Of a stretch of 64,000 nucleotides of DNA, positions 9,911 through 18,404 are shown in pieces (the first letter of the stretch is position 1; every line of letters starts with the position of its first letter). Both the position numbers and the translations under genes were made by a program. The notes beneath the pieces were generated by a model. The model was not told where the DNA came from and did no database searches. It was given only the letters and a program-made list of their open reading frames with translations. Source of the stretch: Corticibacter populi. GTDB taxonomy: Bacteria > Pseudomonadota > Gammaproteobacteria > Burkholderiales > Burkholderiaceae_C. The stretch is taken from contig NZ_SGWR01000004.1 in the NCBI RefSeq assembly GCF_004217315.1, positions 206,718 through 270,717 of the forward strand, given 5' to 3'.

Positions 9911-12133
9911 ATGACGCACTGTGTGCAGGTGGCGCTGGAGGCGCCGTTTCATAGCGGCATTGGCCATTTGCTGAGCTATACCGCCGAGCAGCCACTGCCG
10001 CCGGGCACGCTGGTGCGTGTGCCGCTGGGCAGCCGGGAAGTGCTCGGCATCGTCTGGGATGAAGCCGCCCCGGACGACGCTGCGGCTGCCATCGATGCCG
10101 CGAGTCTGCGCCCGGTGGCCCAGGTGCTCGATGGCCAGGCGCCGCTGGCATCCGAGTGGCGCCGCCTGATGGAATTCGCCGCCCGCTATTACCAGCGCAG
10201 CCTGGGTGAAGTGGCCTTGATGGCATTGCCGGCTGCATTGCAGGACCAGGGGCTGGCGCAATGGCACAAGCGCCTGCAGAAGATCGCCAGGGATCCGGCT
10301 GAACCTGCCGCCAAACCCAAGGCCCGGCGCCGCCCCAGGGCCGTTGCCAGCGCGGAGCCTGCGCTGGCGCAGGAGGCTGCCGTAGACAACGCGCCGGCGG
10401 AGCGGGTCGCCGCATTGCAGCCGGCACCGCGGCCGGTGCTCACCGCCCAGCAGCAGGCCGTGCTCGATGCCCTGCAGCAGGGCGGCGGCACCTATCTGCT
10501 GCACGGCGTGACCGGCAGCGGCAAGAGCGAGGTCTATCTGCGCCAGGCCGAGGCACTGCTGCGTCAGGACCCGCAGGCGCAGGTGCTGTTCATGGTGCCC
10601 GAGATCAACCTCACACCGCAGTGGCAGCAGTTGCTGCAGCAGCGCTTCGGACCGTGGCTGGGGCCCGATTGCGTGGCCGTGCTGCACAGCGGCCTGACCC
10701 CGGTGCAGCGCCTCAACCACTGGCTGGCGGTGCACCAGGGCCGCGTACGGCTGGTGCTGGGCACGCGCATGGCCGTGCTGGCGAGCTTTGCGCAACTGCG
10801 TCTGATCGTCGTCGACGAGGAGCACGATGCCAGCTACAAGCAGCAGGACGGCGCGCGCTACCATGCGCGGGATCTGGCGGTCTGGCGGGGCAAGCAGCTG
10901 GGAGTGCCGGTCGTGCTGGGGTCGGCCACGCCCTCGCTCGAGAGCTGGTGGAACAGCCGCCCGGCCAGCGCCGAGGCGCCTGCCGGACACTACCGGCGCC
11001 TGTCCATGCCCGAACGCGTCGGCCAGGGCCAGCTGGCCGCGCTGCGCATGGTCGATATGCGCCAGCTGCCGCGCGAGACGGTGCTGGCGCCCAGCCTGCT
11101 GCAAGCCATGGAGGAGCGGCTGGTGCAGGGCGAGCAGTGCATGGTGCTGCTTAACCGGCGCGGCTATGCGCCGGTGCTGTGCTGCGGCGCCTGCGGCTGG
11201 AAGAGCGACTGCCCGCATTGCTCGGCCCACCAGGTGCTGCACAAGGCCGATCGCAGCCTGCGCTGCCACCACTGTGGCTACGCCAGCCGCATTCCGCGCC
11301 ACTGCCCGCAGTGCGGCAGCACCGACCTGGCGCCGCTCGGGCGGGGCACCGAGCAGCTCGAGGAAATGCTGCAGCAGGCACTCGACGCCATGGCACTGCC
11401 TGATGGCCGTGCGCCGCTGGTGCTGCGCATCGATGCCGATTCGACCCGCCACAAAGGGGCGCTGCAGCAAAGCCTGGCACAGGTGCACAGTGGCGCCGTC
11501 GATGTGCTGGTGGGCACGCAGATGATTGCCAAGGGGCACGACTTCCGGCGCATTGGCCTGGTGGCCGTGGCCCAGCCCGATGGCGCGCTGTATTCCAGCG
11601 ATTTCCGTGCGCCCGAGCGCCTGTTCGCGCTGCTGATGCAGGCGGCCGGCCGGGCCGGACGCGATGCCGGCTACATGCGCGATGGCGCTTCCAGCCCCGA
11701 GCTGTGGGTGCAGACCCGCGAGCCCGGCCACCCGCTGTTTGCGGCACTGGCACGGCACGACTACGAGGGCTTTGCCTGTCAGCAGCTGCACGACCGCCAG
11801 CAGGCCGGCATGCCGCCCTTCACGCACCAGGCACTGCTGCGCGCCGATGCGCGCAGTCAGGAAACCGCGCAGGCCTTCTTGCGCATGGTGCAGCAGCAGG
11901 CCCGCGCACAGGCACTGCCGGGCCACGATTGGGTGACGGTGTACCCGCCGGTGCCGTTGGGTGTGCAGCGCGTGGCCAATGCCGAGCGCGCCCAGATGCT
12001 GCTGGAAAGCCCTTCGCGCGGTGCGCTGCAGGCCTTTTTGCAAGCCCTGCAGCCGTTGCTGCAGGCGGCCCGCAGCGAGGCCGGCCGGGGTTTGCTGCGC
12101 TGGCTGGTGGATGTGGATCCGTTGCAGATCTGA
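9911..12133 (+). CDS. priA: Primosomal protein N' (replication restart helicase)
   Basis: Cytoplasmic superfamily-2 DNA helicase that reloads the replisome at collapsed forks, 740 residues, normal for PriA. An N-terminal DNA-binding domain (about 1-110) is followed by a variable Ala/Pro/Arg-rich linker. The helicase core has Walker A GVTGSGKSEVYLR and Walker B DEEHD. Eight zinc-binding cysteines appear in CCGACGWKSDCPHC and CHHCGYASRIPRHCPQCG. Helicase motifs GTQMIAKGHDF and QAAGRAGR follow. The gap just upstream holds DnaA boxes. The stop codon TGA at 12131 is also the first three bases of a short inverted-repeat element. Confidence 0.96.
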   Translation: MTHCVQVALEAPFHSGIGHLLSYTAEQPLPPGTLVRVPLGSREVLGIVWDEAAPDDAAAAIDAASLRPVAQVLDGQAPLASEWRRLMEFAARYYQRSLGEVALMALPAALQDQGLAQWHKRLQKIARDPAEPAAKPKARRRPRAVASAEPALAQEAAVDNAPAERVAALQPAPRPVLTAQQQAVLDALQQGGGTYLLHGVTGSGKSEVYLRQAEALLRQDPQAQVLFMVPEINLTPQWQQLLQQRFGPWLGPDCVAVLHSGLTPVQRLNHWLAVHQGRVRLVLGTRMAVLASFAQLRLIVVDEEHDASYKQQDGARYHARDLAVWRGKQLGVPVVLGSATPSLESWWNSRPASAEAPAGHYRRLSMPERVGQGQLAALRMVDMRQLPRETVLAPSLLQAMEERLVQGEQCMVLLNRRGYAPVLCCGACGWKSDCPHCSAHQVLHKADRSLRCHHCGYASRIPRHCPQCGSTDLAPLGRGTEQLEEMLQQALDAMALPDGRAPLVLRIDADSTRHKGALQQSLAQVHSGAVDVLVGTQMIAKGHDFRRIGLVAVAQPDGALYSSDFRAPERLFALLMQAAGRAGRDAGYMRDGASSPELWVQTREPGHPLFAALARHDYEGFACQQLHDRQQAGMPPFTHQALLRADARSQETAQAFLRMVQQQARAQALPGHDWVTVYPPVPLGVQRVANAERAQMLLESPSRGALQAFLQALQPLLQAARSEAGRGLLRWLVDVDPLQI

Positions 12134-12213
12134 GAGCGTGTTCGAAGTCTCGGCGTGTTTGCCGCCATGCGTGAAAAACTGCAGCTGCGTGGTGAGACTT
12201 TGAACACGCTCTG
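12131..12213. repeat. Short inverted-repeat element after priA
   Basis: Arms of 18 nt, GAGCGTGTTCGAAGTCTC at 12134-12151 and its near-perfect complement at 12194-12211 (one mismatch), enclose about 42 bp. The outer end resembles that of the larger repeats in this window (TGAGA-C-TGTTC). The first three bases supply the priA stop codon. It may act as a transcription terminator or be a very small mobile repeat. Confidence 0.6.
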
Positions 12214-12259
12214 GGAACAGTCCCTATGGGCCAAGCGAGAAGGTACGCTGAGCCGGCGT

Positions 12260-12976
12260 TTACTGCGGCTGGCGGCGCTCCGCGCCACTGGCCAGCCGCT
12301 GCAGCGCGGCCTGGTCGCGCACCGCCACGCGCTTGCGGCCGTTTTCGACGATGCCGCGCTCCTGCCAGGCGCTGAGCAGGCGGCTGACGGTATGCAGCGT
12401 GGTGCCGGTCATCTCGGCGATGTCCTGGCGGGTGATCGGAAAGCCGATGGCGATGCGCCCGTCTTCCTGTGGCTGCCCCGATTGGGCCACCAGGCGCAGC
12501 AGCGTGTGAGCCACGCGCTGCTCGACCTCCTCGGTGGCCAGTTCCTCGATGCGCGTGTGCGCGCCCTGCAGGCGCTGGCCGACGGTTTGCAGTGCCTGCC
12601 CGGCCAGGCGCGGATGCAGCGCGAGCATGCGCTCCCACGCCCCGCAAGGCCAGGCCAGCGCCAGGCTGTCCTCGATGGCGCTGGCGGTGGCCGGATAGTC
12701 CGGGCGGTTGAGCAGCCGGGCGATGCCCAGCAGGTCGCCAGGGCGGACAAAGCGCACCACCACCTGCTCGCCCTGCGGCGTCGTCTTGACGACCTTGAGC
12801 GTGCCGCCCAGCAACAAAAAGAAATGCGTGGCGGTCTCGGCCTGCTGGAAGAGGGCTTCGCCGGCGGCCAGGCGGCGCACCTGCGCGTGCAGCAGCAGTG
12901 CCTGTAGTGTCTCATCAGGTGCCTGCGCAAACAGGTCGAAGCGGCGTATCAGGGCCAGGCTCAGCGGCGGTGTCAC
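12260..12976 (-). CDS. Crp/Fnr-family transcription regulator (Dnr/NnrR-like)
   Basis: Predicted activator of the adjacent denitrification genes. From the GTG at 12976, with GGGAG a short distance upstream, the protein is 238 residues, usual for this family. A cyclic-nucleotide-type sensor fold spans about residues 10-130 ([27 protein letters not shown]). A C-terminal winged helix follows with the recognition stretch [24 protein letters not shown]. No N-terminal Fe-S cysteine cluster like that of Fnr is present, so heme-based NO sensing (Dnr/NnrR) fits better. It is divergent from nirK, with about 200 bp between them that contain a candidate binding site. An extended frame to 13099 would run into that regulatory region. 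Confidence 0.82.
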   Translation of the reverse strand: MTPPLSLALIRRFDLFAQAPDETLQALLLHAQVRRLAAGEALFQQAETATHFFLLLGGTLKVVKTTPQGEQVVVRFVRPGDLLGIARLLNRPDYPATASAIEDSLALAWPCGAWERMLALHPRLAGQALQTVGQRLQGAHTRIEELATEEVEQRVAHTLLRLVAQSGQPQEDGRIAIGFPITRQDIAEMTGTTLHTVSRLLSAWQERGIVENGRKRVAVRDQAALQRLASGAERRQPQ

Positions 12977-13026
12977 GGAAAGGCTCCCTCGGTGCAAGCT
13001 GGGACAGAGGCTGCGGACGGATTGGC

Positions 13027-13040
13027 TTGATCTGGCGCAA
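13027..13040. promoter_or_regulatory. Candidate Fnr/Dnr box upstream of nirK
   Basis: TTGATCTGGCGCAA matches the Crp/Fnr half-site arrangement TTGAT-N4-ATCAA with the left half perfect and three of five bases in the right. It lies about 137 bp before the nirK start, in the gap shared with the divergent regulator gene. The regulator beside it is the obvious candidate to bind here. Confidence 0.5.
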
Positions 13041-13176
13041 GTGCGGGCCAAGCATTGAACCGGCGCGCCCTTGGCCAGTGCACTTGTTTGTGATGGCACA
13101 AAGAGCGCCCGCAGCCGATCGGGCTCAATGCAGACATTCCCAACCCCTTTTGCAAAACAGAACGAGAGGATGTGCC

Positions 13177-14265
13177 ATGAAAGCCCGATTGTCCGTGATT
13201 CCCGCAGCGCTTTGTGCGGCTTTTGCCTTCATGCCGCTGCATGCCGAGACCACCAAGGATCTCGAGCGCGTCAAGGTCAGCCTGGTGGCGCCGCCGCTGG
13301 TGCATGCGCACGAGCAGGCCACCGAGGCCGCGCCCCGGGTCGTGCAGTTTCGCATGGAGATCGTCGAGAAGAAGGTGGTGATCGACGACCAGGGCACCAC
13401 GCTGCAGGCCATGACCTTCAATGGCACGCTGCCGGGCCCCACCATGGTGGTGCACGAGGGAGATTACGTGGAGCTGACGCTGGTCAACCCCGCCACCAAC
13501 GTGATGGCGCACAACGTCGATTTCCATGCCGCCACCGGTGCGCTGGGCGGCGCCAAGCTGACCAATGTGAACCCCGGTGAAGAAGCCGTGCTGCGCTTCA
13601 AGGCCGACCGGCCCGGCGTGTTCGTCTACCACTGCGCGCCCGAGGGCATGGTGCCCTGGCACGTGGTTTCTGGCATGCATGGCACCATCATGATCCTGCC
13701 GCGTGAGGGCCTCAAGGACGGCAACGGCCAGCCGCTGCATTACGACCGGGTCTACACCATCGGCGAATTCGACTTCTATGTGCCCAAGGACGAGAACGGC
13801 AAGTACAAGGACTTTGCCTCGCTGCCCGAGAGTTTTCCCGACACCATCGAGGTCATGGAAACGCTCACGCCCTCGCATGTGGTGTTCAACGGCCGGGTGG
13901 GAGCCATTGCCGGCGAGAACGCCCTGCCTGCCAAGGTCGGCGAGAGCGTGCTGTTCATCCATTCGCAGGCCAACCGCGACACCCGCCCGCACCTGATCGG
14001 CGGCCACGCCGACTGGGTCTGGGAGCATGGCAAGTTCAACAACATGCCCTGGCGCGACCTGGAGACCTGGTTCATCCGTGGTGGCTCGGCCGGTGCGGCC
14101 TTCTACACCTTCAAGCAGCCGGGCGTGTATGCCTACGTCAATCACAACTTGATCGAAGCCTTCTACAAGGGCGCGGCCGGGCATGTGAAGGTCGAGGGCG
14201 ACTGGAACGACGACTACATGAAGCAGATCAAGGCCCCCGGCCCGATCATCAGCACGCCTTGGTGA
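13177..14265 (+). CDS. nirK: Copper-containing nitrite reductase
   Basis: Periplasmic enzyme that reduces nitrite to nitric oxide, the key step of denitrification. The protein is 362 residues with a signal peptide ending near [10 protein letters not shown]. The ATG at 13177 has GAGAGGA upstream. All copper ligands are visible by comparison with Alcaligenes-type NirK. Type 1 copper: His112, Cys153, His162 and Met167. Type 2 copper: His117, His152 and His323. The catalytic Asp is Asp115. The motifs [36 protein letters not shown] and [10 protein letters not shown] are intact. It is transcribed away from a Crp/Fnr regulator. Its product NO would be handled by the NO reductase 2 kb downstream. Confidence 0.97.
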   Translation: MKARLSVIPAALCAAFAFMPLHAETTKDLERVKVSLVAPPLVHAHEQATEAAPRVVQFRMEIVEKKVVIDDQGTTLQAMTFNGTLPGPTMVVHEGDYVELTLVNPATNVMAHNVDFHAATGALGGAKLTNVNPGEEAVLRFKADRPGVFVYHCAPEGMVPWHVVSGMHGTIMILPREGLKDGNGQPLHYDRVYTIGEFDFYVPKDENGKYKDFASLPESFPDTIEVMETLTPSHVVFNGRVGAIAGENALPAKVGESVLFIHSQANRDTRPHLIGGHADWVWEHGKFNNMPWRDLETWFIRGGSAGAAFYTFKQPGVYAYVNHNLIEAFYKGAAGHVKVEGDWNDDYMKQIKAPGPIISTPW

Positions 14266-14316
14266 GCACCGGCGCCCGGACCAGGGGGACCAGGCGCCGC
14301 AGAGAGTGAGGAGTGG

Positions 14317-14361
14317 AGCCGGCAGGTCCGCGGCGAGGAGCCGCGGGCTCGCCGGCTTTTC
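14317..14361. terminator. Hairpin terminator between nirK and norR
   Basis: A long G+C-rich hairpin (outer arms AGCCGGC at 14317-14323 and GCCGGCT at 14351-14357, plus inner complementary TCCGCGGC / GCCGCGGG) is followed by a short T run. It lies between two convergent genes and may serve both, most clearly nirK. Confidence 0.7.
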
Positions 14362-14389
14362 TGTTGCCGGCCTCTGCCGGGGCGGCGAA

Positions 14390-15964
14390 TCAGGCGGTCT
14401 TGAGGCCCAGCCGCCTGGCCAGCTTGTGCAGATTGCTGGCGTCGAGCTGCAGGCTGCGCGCCGCCTCGGCCCAGTTGCCGCCGCTGGCGGCCAGCGCGGC
14501 CGTGATGGCCTGGCGCTGGCACGCCGCGACGCCCTGGCGCAGCGGGACAATCGGCGCGGTCAAGGGCGACGGGGCAGGGGAGGGGCCGGCGCCATGATGG
14601 TCCGGCGCCGCGTGATGGCCGCCTTGCGGGGCGGCCAGCCCCGGTTCAAGGTCCATCCATTCCGCCTGCAGCGAGACGATGTCGGTGCGCCGGGCGCCGC
14701 GGCTCAGGGCCTTGAGGGCGGCGCGGCTGATGACGTGTTCGAGCTCGCGCACATTGCCGGGCCATGGGTAGGCCAGCAGGGCCTGTTCGGCCTGTGGACT
14801 CAGGCGCAGGCTGCGCAGGCCCAGCCGCGCACGGTTGAGTTCCAGAAAGCGCCCGGCCAGCAGCAGGATGTCGCGGCCGCGCTCGCGCAGCGGTGGGATG
14901 GGCACCGGGTAGACCGAGAGCCGGTGGTAGAGGTCGGCGCGGAAAAGGCCGCTTCTGACCTGCTCGCGCAGGTTGCGGTTGGTCGCGGCGATGATGCGCA
15001 CCCGTACGCGGCGCGGCCGGTCTTCGCCCAGGCGCTGGATCTCGCCGCTTTGCAGCGTGCGTAGCAGCTTGGCCTGCACCACCAGAGGCAGTTCGCCGAC
15101 CTCGTCGAGGAACAGCGTGCCGCCGTTGGCCGCTTCGAAGCGGCCGGGCCGTGCGCTGGTGGCCCCCGAGAACGCGCCCCTGGCATGGCCGAACAGTTCG
15201 CTCTCGGCCAGCGATTCGGGCAGCGCGGCGCAGTTCACATGCACCAGCGGCTTGTCGCGGTGGCGCGAGAGCTGGTGCAGGCGGTGCGCAAACAGCTCTT
15301 TGCCCACACCGGTCTCGCCCAGCAGCAGCACCGGCAGTTCGGCGTCGGCCACCACCGCCAGTTCGTGCAGCAGTTCGGTGACGAGCGGGCTCTGCCCGAG
15401 GATTTCGGCGCTGTCGTGCGCGCCATCGGCCGGCCCGGCCGGGGCGGCAGTGGTGCCGCGCAGCGCGCGTGCCTCGCCCTCGAGCCGGCCGACGCGCACA
15501 GCCACTTCCACCACCCGGGCGAGGTGTTCCAGCGCGGTCTGCGCAGCCGCATCGAAGGTGCCGATCTGCAGCGCGTCCAGTGTCAGCGCGCCCCATGCCT
15601 CGCCGTCCACCTGCAGTGCAATGCCCATGCAGTCATGCACGGCCAGCGGCTCGCCGGCATGTCCTTCGATCAAACCGTCATAGGGATCGGGCAGCAGGCT
15701 GTCGTGGTGAAAGCAGGTGGTGCCCCGGCGCGCCAGGATGGCCGCCAGTCGCGGGTGCTCGCCAGCGGCAAAGCGTCGCCCCAGCGCGTCGCCGACCAGG
15801 CCCGCCACCGCCACCGGCCGCAGGTGGTCCTGCTCCAGCTTCAGCAGGGCCACCGCACCGCAGCGAAAGTGCGCCTGCAGCGCGTCGACCAGGCGCTGCA
15901 GGCGCACGGCGGCTGGCAGTTCCCCGATCAGATCATCCAACAGGGATTGGAGCAGCGTGTTCAT
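14390..15964 (-). CDS. norR: NorR-type NO-responsive sigma-54 activator
   Basis: Bacterial enhancer-binding protein that senses NO through an N-terminal GAF domain and activates sigma-54 transcription of NO reductase. From the ATG at 15964 it is 524 residues, close to typical NorR. GAF domain occupies about residues 20-180. The AAA+ domain has Walker A GETGVGKE, the ESELFGH motif and Walker B TLFLDEVGELP. A C-terminal Fis-type helix-turn-helix ends the protein (NWAEAARSLQLDASNLHKLARRLGL). The sigma-54-contacting loop reads GAFSGA (residues 263-268) instead of the usual GAFTGA. An ATG at 15979 would add five residues. It is divergent from the NO reductase gene, whose promoter carries three NorR boxes. 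Confidence 0.93.
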   Translation of the reverse strand: MNTLLQSLLDDLIGELPAAVRLQRLVDALQAHFRCGAVALLKLEQDHLRPVAVAGLVGDALGRRFAAGEHPRLAAILARRGTTCFHHDSLLPDPYDGLIEGHAGEPLAVHDCMGIALQVDGEAWGALTLDALQIGTFDAAAQTALEHLARVVEVAVRVGRLEGEARALRGTTAAPAGPADGAHDSAEILGQSPLVTELLHELAVVADAELPVLLLGETGVGKELFAHRLHQLSRHRDKPLVHVNCAALPESLAESELFGHARGAFSGATSARPGRFEAANGGTLFLDEVGELPLVVQAKLLRTLQSGEIQRLGEDRPRRVRVRIIAATNRNLREQVRSGLFRADLYHRLSVYPVPIPPLRERGRDILLLAGRFLELNRARLGLRSLRLSPQAEQALLAYPWPGNVRELEHVISRAALKALSRGARRTDIVSLQAEWMDLEPGLAAPQGGHHAAPDHHGAGPSPAPSPLTAPIVPLRQGVAACQRQAITAALAASGGNWAEAARSLQLDASNLHKLARRLGLKTA

Positions 15965-16021
15965 GGTTTGAATGACCATCAAATGGTGAAAATTACCTCA
16001 ATGAATCAGGTCTTTTATACC
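15965..16021. promoter_or_regulatory. Three NorR-binding boxes (GGT-N7-ACC)
   Basis: Three perfect copies of GGT-N7-ACC lie at 15965-15977, 15985-15997 and 16009-16021. Triple sites of this form are the known binding sites of NorR in Ralstonia eutropha, with GT-N7-AC in E. coli. They sit between norR and the NO reductase gene, upstream of a sigma-54 promoter, which is the expected enhancer layout. The first box touches the norR start codon, so autoregulation is possible. Confidence 0.9.
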
Positions 16022-16062
16022 ATGAGTGTATTCAAGTCGTTGAGGTATAAGGGTGCGACGGC

Positions 16063-16078
16063 TGGCACATGGCTTGCA
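16063..16078 (+). promoter_or_regulatory. Sigma-54 (-24/-12) promoter of NO reductase operon
   Basis: TGGCACATGGCTTGCA matches the sigma-54 consensus TGGCAC-N5-TTGCA exactly, with the required GG-N10-GC spacing. It lies about 47 bp before the start codon of the NO reductase gene and about 40 bp downstream of the last NorR box. Confidence 0.92.
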
Positions 16079-16124
16079 CTTCCTGGGCTGTATCGACATG
16101 CAGACAGGAAAAAAGGAAACCACC

Positions 16125-18404
16125 ATGGGGCACTACCGCAAACTCTGGTTCACGCTGATCGGCGTACTGGCCGTCACGTTCGGAATACTGGGCTTCTATG
16201 GCGCCGAGGTGTACCGCAGTGCACCGCCGATTCCGCAACAGGTGCAGACGGCCGATGGCCGCCTGTTGTTCAGCCGGGACGGCATCCTCGACGGCCAGAC
16301 CGCCTGGCAGTCCGTGGGCGGCATGCAGCTGGGCTCGATCTGGGGCCACGGCGCCTACCAGGCGCCGGACTGGACGGCCGACTGGCTGCATCGCGAGCTG
16401 CTGGCCTGGCTGGACCTGGCCGCCGGGCAACTGCATGGCCAGCCCTATGCCGCGCTGGATGCGTCGCGGCAGGCCATGCTGCGGGCGCAATTGCAGGCGG
16501 AGTACCGCGCCAATGGCATCGATGCGCAGGGCGTACTCACCGTCTCGCCGCGCCGCGCCCGGGCCATGGCACAGACGGCTGACTACTACAGCCGGTTGTT
16601 CTCCGATGCGCCCGAGTTGCAGCCAAGCCGTGCCCATTTCGCGATGAAGGAAAATACCTTGCCGAGCCAGATGCGCCGCCAGGACCTGACGCAGTTCTTC
16701 TTTTGGACCGCCTGGGCAGCGGCCACCAACCGCCCCGGCACCGAGGCCACCTATACCAACAACTGGCCGCATGAGCCGCTGATCGGCAACGTGCCCACGT
16801 CCGAGAACATCATCTGGTCCATCGTCAGCGTGGTGCTGCTGCTGGCCGGCATCGGCCTGCTGGTCTGGGCCTGGGCCTTCCTTGGCAGGCATGACGATGC
16901 GCTGCCGGCTCCGGCCGCGCAGGATCCGCTCTCCCGCGCGCCGCTGACGCCATCACAACGCGCGCTGGGCAAGTATCTGTTCGTGGTGGTGGCCTTGTTC
17001 GCCTTCCAGGTGCTGCTGGGCGGTTTCACGGCGCATTACACCGTCGAGGGCCAGCATTTCTACGGCGTGGACGTCTCGCAGTGGTTTCCGTATGCGCTGG
17101 TGCGCACCTGGCACATCCAGGCGGCGATCTTCTGGATTGCCACCGGCTTCCTGGCCTTTGGCCTGTACTTCGCGCCGGTGCTCAATGGCAACAAGGACCC
17201 GAAGTTCCAGAAACTGGGTGTCGAGGTGCTGTTCTGGGCATTGATCGTGGTGGTGGTCGGCTCGTTCGCCGGCAACTGGCTGGCGATCGCGCAGATCATG
17301 CCCGCGCACCTGAACTTCTGGCTGGGCCATCAGGGCTATGAGTACATCGATCTGGGCCGCCTCTGGCAGATCGCGCTCTTCATCGGACTGCTGCTGTGGC
17401 TGGTGCTGATGCTGCGCGGCATCCTGCCGGCTTTCAAGGTCAAGGGCACCGACAAGAACCTGCTGGCGCTGCTGAGCTTCGCGGTGGTTGCTGTCGGGCT
17501 GTTCTACGCCTCGGGGCTCTTCTACGGCGAGCGTACCCACATCTCGGTGATGGAGTACTGGCGCTGGTGGGTGGTGCACCTGTGGGTCGAGGGCTTCTTC
17601 GAAGTGTTCGCAACCACCGCGCTGGCCTTCGTGTTCTCCACGCTGGGGCTGGTGTCCTACCGCATGGCCACGGCCGCCAGCCTGGCCTCGGCCTCGCTCT
17701 TCATGCTCGGCGGCATTCCCGGCACCTTCCACCACCTGTACTTTGCCGGCACCACCACGCCGGTGATGGCGGTAGGTGCTTCGTTCAGCGCGCTTGAAGT
17801 GGTGCCGTTGATCGTGCTGGGTCACGAAGCCTGGGAGAACTGGAGCCTGCAGCGCCGCGCCGTCTGGATGCAGCGGCTGCGCTGGCCGCTGATGTGTTTT
17901 GTCGCCGTGGCGTTCTGGAACATGCTGGGCGCTGGCGTGTTCGGCTTCATGATCAATCCGCCGATCTCGCTCTATTACCTCCAGGGCCTGAACACCACGC
18001 CGGTGCACGCCCATGCCGCGCTGTTCGGGGTCTATGGCTTCCTGGCACTGGGCTTTACACTGCTGGTGCTGCGCTACCTGCGGCCCCAATCCGTGTTGAA
18101 CGACAAGCTGATGAGAACCGCCTTCTGGTGCATGAATGCCGGCCTGGTGCTGATGATCGCCACCAGCCTGCTGCCGATCGGCCTGTTCCAGTTCCATGCC
18201 AGTGTCAGCGAAGGTCTTTGGTATGCGCGCAGCGAGGCATTCATGCAGATGCCGCTGCTGCAGACGCTGCGCTGGGTGCGCACCTTGGGCGACCTGGTGT
18301 TCATTGCCGGCGCGCTGTCGATCGGCTGGCAGGTGGTACTGGCGCTTTGGAGCAAGGCACCGGCAAGCCTTGATCCGGTTCCGGCTCCTGAGGCGCATGG
18401 ATGA
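16125..18404 (+). CDS. norZ: Quinol-dependent nitric oxide reductase (qNOR)
   Basis: Inner-membrane heme/iron enzyme that reduces 2 NO to N2O with electrons from quinol. The 759-residue length marks the single-subunit qNOR type (NorZ), in which a cytochrome-c-like N-terminal extension without heme c is fused to the catalytic subunit. The start at 16125 follows an AAAAGGAAA ribosome site. A first transmembrane helix (about residues 10-28) is followed by a periplasmic domain to about 220. About a dozen helices follow, with conserved histidine pairs (HLWVEGFFEVF, GTFHHLYFAG, TPVHAHAALFG). The motif containing TWHIQAAIFWIATG is typical. A sigma-54 promoter and NorR boxes lie upstream; nnrS overlaps its stop as ATGA. 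It is often annotated norB. Confidence 0.95.
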   Translation: MGHYRKLWFTLIGVLAVTFGILGFYGAEVYRSAPPIPQQVQTADGRLLFSRDGILDGQTAWQSVGGMQLGSIWGHGAYQAPDWTADWLHRELLAWLDLAAGQLHGQPYAALDASRQAMLRAQLQAEYRANGIDAQGVLTVSPRRARAMAQTADYYSRLFSDAPELQPSRAHFAMKENTLPSQMRRQDLTQFFFWTAWAAATNRPGTEATYTNNWPHEPLIGNVPTSENIIWSIVSVVLLLAGIGLLVWAWAFLGRHDDALPAPAAQDPLSRAPLTPSQRALGKYLFVVVALFAFQVLLGGFTAHYTVEGQHFYGVDVSQWFPYALVRTWHIQAAIFWIATGFLAFGLYFAPVLNGNKDPKFQKLGVEVLFWALIVVVVGSFAGNWLAIAQIMPAHLNFWLGHQGYEYIDLGRLWQIALFIGLLLWLVLMLRGILPAFKVKGTDKNLLALLSFAVVAVGLFYASGLFYGERTHISVMEYWRWWVVHLWVEGFFEVFATTALAFVFSTLGLVSYRMATAASLASASLFMLGGIPGTFHHLYFAGTTTPVMAVGASFSALEVVPLIVLGHEAWENWSLQRRAVWMQRLRWPLMCFVAVAFWNMLGAGVFGFMINPPISLYYLQGLNTTPVHAHAALFGVYGFLALGFTLLVLRYLRPQSVLNDKLMRTAFWCMNAGLVLMIATSLLPIGLFQFHASVSEGLWYARSEAFMQMPLLQTLRWVRTLGDLVFIAGALSIGWQVVLALWSKAPASLDPVPAPEAHG

